Position numbers and translations under genes: made by a program. 61,251 nucleotides of DNA. Origin: an uncultured Acetatifactor sp. Its GTDB lineage: Bacteria; Bacillota; Clostridia; Lachnospirales; Lachnospiraceae. The notes under the pieces were generated by a model. That model ran no database searches. It saw nothing but the letters and a program-made list of their open reading frames with translations, and had not been told where the DNA came from. The stretch covers positions 1 to 61,251 of the forward strand of contig CANQJL010000015.1 in NCBI GenBank assembly GCA_947624245.1, read 5' to 3'. Of the stretch, positions 54,258-61,251 are shown piece after piece. The first letter of the stretch is position 1; every line of letters begins with the position of its first letter.

Positions 54258-55681
54258 TGAGACCCGTGGGAGAGAAGACCCATAAGAGAGAGCGGATTCT
54301 CTTTGTGCTTTATCTGGTCGTGTTTTTCTGTCTGGCATCTGTCATAGCGCTGATGCAGCCTCATCTGGATACCCCGCCCTGGTTCGGCAACCCGCCGGAC
54401 GAGCCCGGCCGCTATCTGGTGAGCCGCTATATCTGCAGGTACGGGCGTCTGCCTAACGGCTTTGACGAGGAGATCCGTATTTACGGATACGGCATCTCCT
54501 ATGGATTTTACACCATGCTGCCGTATATCGTGCAGGGGTTCGTGATGCGCTTTGTGAACCTGTTCACGGACTCGGAGCTGATCCTTTTGTACACCGCCCG
54601 ATTTGTCAACGTAGGAATCGGAACGGCCATGGCGGCGCTGGTCTACGGCATCGGCAGGCGCCTTTTTCAGGAGAGCCGGTTTCGATGGCTGTTCTGTGTG
54701 CTGGTGATGTATCTTCCTCAGAGCCTGTTTCTGCACACCTATGCGAACACGGATTCCATGACGATGTTCTCCACGGCGCTTATCGCGTATGCTCTGGTGC
54801 GCGCTTACGGGGAGGGATTCACCGTCTTGAACTGCCTGCTTCTGTCCGGCGGCATCATCATCTGCGCCCTTTCGTATTACAATGCATACGGCTGTATCCT
54901 GAGCAGCATCTTTCTCTTTCTGCTGTTCTTTGCGGTGCAAAAGGAGGGAAAGCCGCGGTATGACTTCAAGGAGATGCTGAAAAAGGGCGGTCTCATATCG
55001 GCGGTGGTACTGCTCGGCATCGGCTGGTATTTCATTCGGAATGCCGTGTTGTACGAAGGAGATTTTCTGGGGCTGGAGACTTTGAAAAAATGCGGGGAGA
55101 TGTACGGGAATCCGCCCTATTCCAACTCCTATGCCGCGCGGGGAATACCGCTTGCGGATATGCTGTTTGACAATCCTTATTTTTCGGGGCTGATCAACAG
55201 CTTTATCGCAGCCTACGGCTCCATGGCAATCTATGCAGGGCTTTGGACATACCGATTTTACAAGCTTGTTTTTCTCACGGGATTGCTGGGAGGACTGCTT
55301 CCGCGGAAAAAAGAAGCGGAAGAAAAAGGGCGCGTGAAAAAACTGCTGCTCCATGCCAGCCTGCTTTTGTGGATACTGATGCCCGTGGCGCTCTGCATCT
55401 ATTACGCCTACACGATGGATTACCAGTATCAGGGACGGTATGTGATGCCGGGCCTGCTCCCCTTTATGTATTACGTGACGGGGGGGCTGAAGCGCTGGGC
55501 TGACTTTGACTGGCTTCCGTCAAAGGGGCGGCTGCAGAGCGCTCTGCCGGTCCTGAAAAGGCTGGCCGTGGCGGCCTGTTACGTGACTATAGCGGCGGTG
55601 ATCCTGTTCCTGTTTTACATGGTTTTTCTGAGGGCGGTGCCGGTGTATCTGAAGATCGGGTATGTACTGCAAATAAATTGA
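54257..55681 (+). CDS. Polytopic membrane protein, DUF2142/GT39-like
   Basis: A 474-residue protein with about ten membrane segments. The first external loop has NPPDEPGRYL, the acidic PPDE motif of DUF2142 and related GT-C glycosyltransferases, and the segment YLPQSLFLHTYANTDSM follows the family's pattern. GT-C enzymes transfer sugars from polyprenyl phosphates outside the membrane; the acceptor is unknown. It is coupled to the Hsp70 gene (one-base overlap). It contains an in-frame G7 tract (55480-55486). Confidence 0.72.
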   Translation: MRPVGEKTHKRERILFVLYLVVFFCLASVIALMQPHLDTPPWFGNPPDEPGRYLVSRYICRYGRLPNGFDEEIRIYGYGISYGFYTMLPYIVQGFVMRFVNLFTDSELILLYTARFVNVGIGTAMAALVYGIGRRLFQESRFRWLFCVLVMYLPQSLFLHTYANTDSMTMFSTALIAYALVRAYGEGFTVLNCLLLSGGIIICALSYYNAYGCILSSIFLFLLFFAVQKEGKPRYDFKEMLKKGGLISAVVLLGIGWYFIRNAVLYEGDFLGLETLKKCGEMYGNPPYSNSYAARGIPLADMLFDNPYFSGLINSFIAAYGSMAIYAGLWTYRFYKLVFLTGLLGGLLPRKKEAEEKGRVKKLLLHASLLLWILMPVALCIYYAYTMDYQYQGRYVMPGLLPFMYYVTGGLKRWADFDWLPSKGRLQSALPVLKRLAVAACYVTIAAVILFLFYMVFLRAVPVYLKIGYVLQIN

Positions 55682-55706
55682 CAAGCCACACAGGAGCTTT
55701 TATAAT
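55678..55706 (+). promoter_or_regulatory. Perfect consensus promoter of alaS
   Basis: TTGACA at 55678-55683, exactly 17 bases, TATAAT at 55701-55706. The -35 overlaps the stop of the preceding gene. A small hairpin (GGCTC and GAGCC) follows in the short leader; there is no room for a T-box. Confidence 0.9.
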
Positions 55707-55770
55707 AAATTGCGGTGGCTCTTAGGAGCCGCGCTTTGTATATGACAGATGGATTTTGGAGGATAAAGCC

Positions 55771-58425
55771 ATGAAACCTTACGGCGTAAATGAACTGAGA
55801 AGAATGTATCTGGACTTCTTTGAGAAGAACGGCCACCTGAAGATGAACAGTTTTTCGCTGGTGCCGCACAACGACAACAGCCTGTTGATCATAAATTCGG
55901 GAATGGCGCCCTTGAAGCCCTACTTTACGGGGCAGGAGATTCCGCCCAGACGCAGGGTGACTACCTGCCAGAAATGCGTCCGCACCGGCGATATAGAAAA
56001 TGTGGGAAAGACGGCGCGCCATCTCACCTTTTTTGAGATGCTGGGAAATTTTTCCTTCGGGGATTACTTCAAGCATGAGGCCATTGCATGGAGCTGGGAG
56101 TTTCTGACAAAGGTGGTGGGAATGGATCCGGAGCGCCTGTATCCTTCCATTTACTGTGAGGACGACGAAGCCTTTGACATATGGACGAAGGAAATCGGCG
56201 TGCCGGCGGAAAAGATCACCCGCTTTTACCGCGACGAAAACGGAAAGTGCGATAATTTCTGGGAGCACGGCGCAGGTCCCTGCGGCCCCTGTTCCGAGAT
56301 TTACTATGACAGAGGAATCAAGTACGGCTGCGGCAAACCTGACTGCAAGGTGGGGTGCGACTGCGACCGCTTTATGGAAGTGTGGAACAACGTGTTCACA
56401 CAGTTCGACAGCGACGGGAAGGGAAACTATACGGAGCTGGCACAAAAGAACATCGATACCGGTATGGGGCTGGAACGTCTTGCAGTGGTGGTGCAGGACG
56501 TGGATTCCGTCTTTGACATTGACACCATGAAGGCCATTCGCGACCGTATCTGTGAGATCGCGGGAGTGCAGTATCAGAAGGACGATGCAACGGATGTGTC
56601 GATTCGCCTGATCACGGATCACATTCGCTCTACGACCTTTATGATCAGCGACGGTATCATGCCTTCCAACGAGGGCAGAGGCTATGTGCTGCGCCGCCTG
56701 ATCCGCAGGGCCGCAAGACACGGAAGGCTTCTGGGGATTCAGGACAAGTTCATGGCCCGCCTCAGCGAGACCGTGATCGACGAGTGTAAGGACGGTTATC
56801 CCGAGCTGGAGGAGAAGAAGGCGTTTATCCTGAACGTGCTGACTCAGGAGGAGGAAAAATTCAACAAGACCATCGATCAGGGCCTGAGCATTCTCGCCCA
56901 GATGGAGGAGGAGATGCGGGCGGCCAAGGTGACGGAGCTGTCCGGCGAGAATGTATTCAAGCTGTATGACACCTACGGATTTCCCACGGATCTCACGGAA
57001 GAGATCTTGGCGGAAAAAGGCTTTACCATAGACGAGGCAGGCTTTGGCGTGTGTATGCAGCAGCAGAAGGAAACTGCCCGCAAGGCCAGAAAAGTGACCA
57101 ACTACATGGGCGCGGACGTCACTGTGTATGAATCCATCAATCCCGCGATTACAACAGAATTCGTGGGCTACGACAGGCTGCAGCACAATTCCAAGGTGAC
57201 GGTGCTGACCACGGAGACGGAGCTGGTGGAGGCTCTGACGGATGGTCAGGTGGGAACCGTGATCGTGGAGGAGACGCCTTTTTATGCGACGATGGGCGGA
57301 CAGAATGCGGACACAGGTATCATTACCACCGCAGACGGCAGCTTTGAGGTAAAGGATACCGTGAAGCTTCTGGGCGGAAAGGTAGGCCATATCGGCACCG
57401 TGACAAGAGGAATGATCAAGGTGGGGGATATTGCGACACTGACCGTGGACGCCGCAAAGCGATCCGACACCTGCAAGAACCACAGCGCTACCCACCTGCT
57501 GCACAAAGCGCTGCGGGAGGTGCTGGGGACACATGTGGAGCAGGCCGGCTCTTATGTGGACGGAGACAAGCTGCGCTTTGACTTCAGCCATTTTGCCGCA
57601 ATGACAAAGGAAGAATTGGAGCGGGTGGAGGCAATCGTCAATGAGAAGATCGCAGAGAATCTTCCCGTGGTGACGGAAGTCCTTCCCATAGAAGAGGCGA
57701 AAAAGACAGGGGCAATGGCTCTGTTCGGAGAAAAGTACGGCGAGAACGTGCGCGTGGTCAGAATGGGAGATTTCTCCGTGGAGTTCTGCGGAGGAACCCA
57801 TGTCTCCAACACCGGCGTGATCTCTGCGTTCAAGATATTGTCCGAGAACGGTGTTGCGGCGGGCGTCCGCAGGATCGAGGCGCTGACCGGCAACGGCGTG
57901 TTCGCGTATTATAAAAAGCTGGAGCAGACGCTGGAGGAGGCGGCAAAGGTACTGAAGGCGACGCCGGCGACGCTGGTGGATCGCTGTGAGCATGTGATGG
58001 CCGAAATGAAGAGCATGTCCTCCGAATTGGAGTCCATGAAGTCAAAAGCCGCCAAGGACGCGCTGGGCGACGTAATGGATCAGACCAAGGAGATAAAGGG
58101 CGTTAAGCTCCTGGCCGTCGATGTGGCAGGCGTAGACATGAACGGTCTTCGCGATCTGGGAGATCAGTTGAAATCTAAACTGGGCGAGGGCGTAGTGGTC
58201 CTTCTGTCCGAGCAGGACGGCAAGGTCAATCTGGTGGCAATGGCCACGGACGGAGCGGTGGCGAAGGGCGCCCACGCAGGCAATCTGATCAAAGGCATCG
58301 CGGCTCTGGTGGGCGGCGGAGGCGGCGGCCGGCCCAATATGGCTCAGGCAGGCGGCAAGAATCCCGCCGGCATTCCCGCAGCGATCGCGGAAGCGGCCAA
58401 GGTACTGGAGGGACAGATAGGGTAG
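55771..58425 (+). CDS. alaS: Alanine-tRNA ligase
   Basis: An 884-residue AlaRS. Catalytic domain: class II motifs around INSGMAPLKPYF and GNFSFGDYFKHEA; editing domain: HSATHLLHKALREVLG (HxxxH) and CGGTHVSNTG completing the zinc site; C-terminal DHHA1-like domain ends with VGGGGGGRPNMAQAGG. Normal length. ATG 55771 lies 8 bases after GGAGG; a TTG at 55756 is less likely. It has its own strong promoter. Confidence 0.96.
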   Translation: MKPYGVNELRRMYLDFFEKNGHLKMNSFSLVPHNDNSLLIINSGMAPLKPYFTGQEIPPRRRVTTCQKCVRTGDIENVGKTARHLTFFEMLGNFSFGDYFKHEAIAWSWEFLTKVVGMDPERLYPSIYCEDDEAFDIWTKEIGVPAEKITRFYRDENGKCDNFWEHGAGPCGPCSEIYYDRGIKYGCGKPDCKVGCDCDRFMEVWNNVFTQFDSDGKGNYTELAQKNIDTGMGLERLAVVVQDVDSVFDIDTMKAIRDRICEIAGVQYQKDDATDVSIRLITDHIRSTTFMISDGIMPSNEGRGYVLRRLIRRAARHGRLLGIQDKFMARLSETVIDECKDGYPELEEKKAFILNVLTQEEEKFNKTIDQGLSILAQMEEEMRAAKVTELSGENVFKLYDTYGFPTDLTEEILAEKGFTIDEAGFGVCMQQQKETARKARKVTNYMGADVTVYESINPAITTEFVGYDRLQHNSKVTVLTTETELVEALTDGQVGTVIVEETPFYATMGGQNADTGIITTADGSFEVKDTVKLLGGKVGHIGTVTRGMIKVGDIATLTVDAAKRSDTCKNHSATHLLHKALREVLGTHVEQAGSYVDGDKLRFDFSHFAAMTKEELERVEAIVNEKIAENLPVVTEVLPIEEAKKTGAMALFGEKYGENVRVVRMGDFSVEFCGGTHVSNTGVISAFKILSENGVAAGVRRIEALTGNGVFAYYKKLEQTLEEAAKVLKATPATLVDRCEHVMAEMKSMSSELESMKSKAAKDALGDVMDQTKEIKGVKLLAVDVAGVDMNGLRDLGDQLKSKLGEGVVVLLSEQDGKVNLVAMATDGAVAKGAHAGNLIKGIAALVGGGGGGRPNMAQAGGKNPAGIPAAIAEAAKVLEGQIG

Positions 58426-58431
58426 AACTCG

Positions 58432-59959
58432 ATGAAAAATGTTATGCGGAACAGGTTCAGAGATAGTGAAAAGAGCCAGCTGGTATTTATAAATATTGTG
58501 ACAATCCTTTCCCTGCTGCTTGTCATTTTTCCGCTTCTTCTGATTGCAAAGTACAACAGGCCTTCGGCGGATGACTGGGGTTATGGTACTAACGGCTATC
58601 ATGCGTTAATGTCAGGAGGAAATATTTTTGATGTCTTGAAAGCATCAATGAAGACGGCACAGCAGGCTTATCTGGGATGGGATGGCCGCTTTGCCAATGA
58701 CTTTTGGGATTCATTACAGCCGGGGATATGGGGGGAGAAATATTACGGAATAGTAGCGTGGCTTCTGATAAGTATGTTGATTTTGACAGAAATTTTCTTC
58801 TGCAGATATTTCATCTTTGCTAAGATAAAAAAAGAAGAAAACCGATGGGTGTATCTGCCGATTATTGTTCCAATACTTATTATGCAGATACTATATTGTC
58901 CCTCTCCCGTGGAAAGCTTTTACTGGTATACCGGAGGAATGAATTATACCTTTGCATTCAGTTTATGGCTTGTATTGTTTACTATATATGTAAAATTAGG
59001 TACAAGTGCATATACCGTTTGGTGGAAACGATGGATTGTCTGCATTGCGGCTGGTCTTTTAGCGGGTCTGATTGGCGGGAGTAATTTTGCAACAAGCTTG
59101 TCAGCCGTTTTAAGTTTATTCCTTGTTACCGGGGTTTGTGCATTGCAAAAAAAGAAAGCATTTATATATAAAACATTTTATATACCGTTCATTATGGTGG
59201 TTAGCCTTCTGATCAGTGTTTTTTCTGCAGGAGGACGTGCGGGAAATGCTAATAGAATAATCGAAACTGGGGGGGGCAGTGCATGCAATCCTGATGTCGC
59301 TGGTCCGTTCAGCTACTAACATATACTCTTGGACAAATACTCGTATTCTTCTTATGCTGTTTCTTATCTTACCGTTTATATGGATGGCGGTAAAGAATAT
59401 GGAAATCCGGTTCCGGTATCCGTTACTGTTCACATTCCTGACATTTGGAGTCTATGCCTCACAGGCGGCACCTACCATGTATGTGGACGGAACTACCGGC
59501 GGTGGACGCATGGCGGCAATTCTTTATTACTCTTATATGATCTGGCTGGTAGGAAATGTTGTCTATTGGGCCGGTTGGCTGTGCAGGAGAACGGGAAGAT
59601 TTCGGGAATATCTTGACAAGACGGTAGAAAAATTAAAAAAGTATCTTGTTGTATACTGCGGCATTGTGGGAGTTATTCTGGCAGCCGTAATTTATCGGTT
59701 CGATCTTCGCGATGTATCAAGCTATAAAGCCTATCGCGACTGGAAGCAGGGCTGGGCTGAGCAGTATGCAAAGGAATGGGACGAGCGTATTGAAATTTTG
59801 CGGGACGACAGTGTCAAGAAGGTGGAGTTTCAACCGCTTACGGTCTATCCGGAGATGCTCCTGTATACGGATCTGCAGCCGGAAACAGGATATATCTGGG
59901 TCAATAGCGCCTGCGCTCAATATTATGGGAAGGAGGGCGTGACGATTACCATGCCCTGA
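58432..59959 (+). pseudogene. DUF6056-like polytopic membrane protein, frameshifted at a G8 tract
   Basis: The first frame (58432-59319) encodes 295 residues with about seven membrane segments, including an early YNRPSADDWGYG loop, and then reads into nonsense after IIETGGG. The second frame (59279-59959) continues with membrane segments and a C-terminal soluble tail. They join exactly if the eight-G run at 59269-59276 had seven G, giving IIETGGAVHAILMSLVRS in one 508-residue protein. The family resembles glycan-related polytopic proteins, function unknown. It may be phase-variable, decayed, or a sequencing error. It begins 7 bases after alaS. Confidence 0.75.
59269..59276 (+). repeat. Poly-G tract (8 G) at a frameshift
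   Basis: Eight consecutive G inside codons for E-T-G-G-G; seven would restore the frame of the membrane protein. Slipped-strand mispairing at such tracts is a known route of on/off switching. Confidence 0.9.
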
Positions 59960-59979
59960 TACCGCAGAAGGGAACAGCT

Positions 59980-61157
59980 ATGAAAATGAGAACAGTGAAG
60001 AAATTTTTAATGATTATTAATATTGTTTGTGCGTGCATTGTATTCTTTTATGCTTTTCGGCGTGTGAATTTCGGACTAGATTTGGCTGATACAGGATATA
60101 ACATTGGAAATTACAAGTACATGAGTTTGAAGCATATTGATGCGCCGTGGTTTTTTGCAACGTTGCTGTCAAACGCGATTGGTCATGTGATATGTTTGTT
60201 GCCGCTGGGAGATAGATTAATCGGCTTTAATATTTATTCGGCATTGTTGATTGCTGCCATGACGGTTTTGATTGGCCTGTTCTTGAAAAAAGAGATGAAG
60301 CTCCCCGGACTTTTAGTGTGGTTTGGAGAATTTTTGGCTTTAAGTCTATATTGGCTTCCTACATCCGTTTTGTATGACTCTTTGTCTTTTTTGTTTAGAG
60401 ATATTGCTGTTATTTTGCTCTATATAGGTTTGACTCATAAAAGAAAAATATGTCTTTTGGGTGCGGGGGGGTACTTGGCCTTAATATATTGAACAGGATT
60501 TCAAATCTTTCAGAAGGTGTGTTGGTTTTTGCAATTGTAGGATATGGTGTGTTGCAGTGGTATGAAGCGTTTTGTGGCAAGAAAATATATAAGACACATA
60601 CTATTCTGAAAGATACTTGTAAAAACGCGCTATGGTTTTTGGAAGGATATGTGGCTGCTGTCGTATTCTGGATGGTAATCGTTCATTTTTCTTTTGGGTT
60701 CAGCGCATATATCAATGGAGCTTTAGGCATATTTGGCATAACGAAAAAAGCGACAGAGTATGGGGTGGCTTTTGCACTAAAATATCTTAGCAGTGAAATG
60801 CTGACATATTTTTTGCGGCTATGGCGGATTTTTTTGGGTGGATTTATATGTCTTATTGTCTTTCGGCTGATAGATAGAGTTAGCAAAAAGAAAAGAAGAT
60901 TGGCAGTATGGGGAGGGTATCTTTTCTGTATAGCTGTCAGCGGATGTATTTTTTATGATTACATGAAGAAGTGTGATTATTTTTCAAATACTCCCAATAG
61001 CTATAGCTATATATATGCGCCGGTGTATATGTTGACAATACTGACTCTGGGTGTTGCGTTCATAGATTTATTTCGGGTCAATTATTCTGTTGAAAACAAA
61101 CTGTTTGGCGGATTGGTTATTTGTGTGTTCTTTCTTTCCACAATAGTCCAGCGGTGA
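59980..61157 (+). pseudogene. Polytopic membrane protein, frameshifted at a G7 tract
   Basis: The first frame (59980-60492) encodes 170 residues with about five membrane segments and stops after GAGGYLALIY. The second frame (to 61157) continues LGLNILNRISNLSEGVL with five or six more segments. They join if the seven-G run at 60465-60471 had eight G: GAGGVLGLNIL. The joined product has 392 residues. The end STIVQR at 61157 is abrupt and may be a truncation. AAGGGAAC precedes the ATG. Function unknown; the acidic loop LDLADTGYNIGNY suggests a GT-C-like fold. The last 94 bases of the window (61158-61251) hold no gene I can see. Confidence 0.7.
60465..60471 (+). repeat. Poly-G tract (7 G) at a frameshift
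   Basis: Seven consecutive G; eight would restore the reading frame of the surrounding membrane protein. It is the second such site within 1.2 kb. Confidence 0.9.
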
Positions 61158-61251
61158 TATGTCAAGAGTAAATGGAAATTGTTTTTGAGTTATTTTCATA
61201 TCATTTGCTGAAAAAAAGGTAACTTTAACAAACCCTGCGTTATCTGCTTTT

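Noticed and set aside
55707..55770. T-box leader before alaS
   Set aside because: Only about 60 bases lie between the transcription start and the start codon, too short for a T-box.
55615..57993. 792-residue open frame on the minus strand
   Set aside because: It mirrors alaS, which has clear motifs on the plus strand; long antisense frames are common in GC-rich coding DNA.

Overview
The window looks like chromosome of a low-to-mid GC Clostridia bacterium, most likely a gut Lachnospiraceae. Evidence is family resemblance: a catabolic-type glutamate dehydrogenase, DUF3842 and DUF5688 proteins, a giant acyl-CoA dehydratase activase, a PreP-type M16 peptidase, single-chain glycyl-tRNA synthetase, and AGGAGG-type ribosome binding sites. 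No species can be named from the sequence alone.

Layout. (1) 1-1.9 kb: AT-rich right end of an integrated mobile element with a partial gene, a 49-residue SHOCT-like protein and a large serine recombinase. It has split a beta-propeller/HD-GYP sensor gene, whose 3' part survives at 1943-3553. (2) 3.5-8.5 kb: acyltransferase, short-chain dehydrogenase, ferredoxin-type aldo/keto reductase, DegV and an alpha/beta hydrolase. (3) 8.5-13.5 kb: an ECF transporter S component behind a probable attenuated leader, then DUF3842, a P-loop kinase, YqeG, aroE, an in-frame aroK-aroQ fusion and efp. (4) 13.6-20 kb: DUF5688, a tRNA-Arg inside a perfect 14-bp inverted repeat, an SH3-repeat protein, gdhA and a diguanylate cyclase. 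(5) 20-24.5 kb: RNase H, RluF-type pseudouridine synthase, a variant NAD+ ligase and MetA with the acetyl-CoA-type residue Glu111. (6) 24.5-29.5 kb: a cytosolic GH43 enzyme, then an AT-rich accessory island of small genes: two SMI1/KNR4-type proteins, a KptA-type RNA 2'-phosphotransferase, orphan small proteins and two gene remnants. (7) 29.6-37.2 kb: a complete phosphate regulon (PhoP half-sites, pstSCAB-phoU, phoPR) that ends convergently on an sdpR-sdpI pair. (8) 37.3-49.4 kb: a 1411-residue dehydratase activase on the minus strand, a rhomboid-like protein without a visible catalytic motif, a sigma-like protein lacking region 4 and its overlapping partner, an M16 peptidase, a DUF4349 lipoprotein and era. 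(9) 49.4-58.4 kb: a small gene overlapping recO, a zinc-finger-less RecO, a lipoprotein, glyS, an Hsp70, a DUF2142-like membrane protein, and alaS behind a perfect consensus promoter. (10) 58.4-61.2 kb: two AT-rich polytopic membrane protein genes, each frameshifted exactly at a poly-G tract.

The most interesting signals are the two adjacent poly-G frameshifts (possible phase variation or homopolymer error), the recombinase/HD-GYP junction, the sigma-like/partner pair, the accessory island with KptA, the aroK-aroQ fusion, the ECF S leader, and an unusual number of short tandem duplications, mainly between genes. I saw no CRISPR array, rRNA gene or complete insertion sequence.
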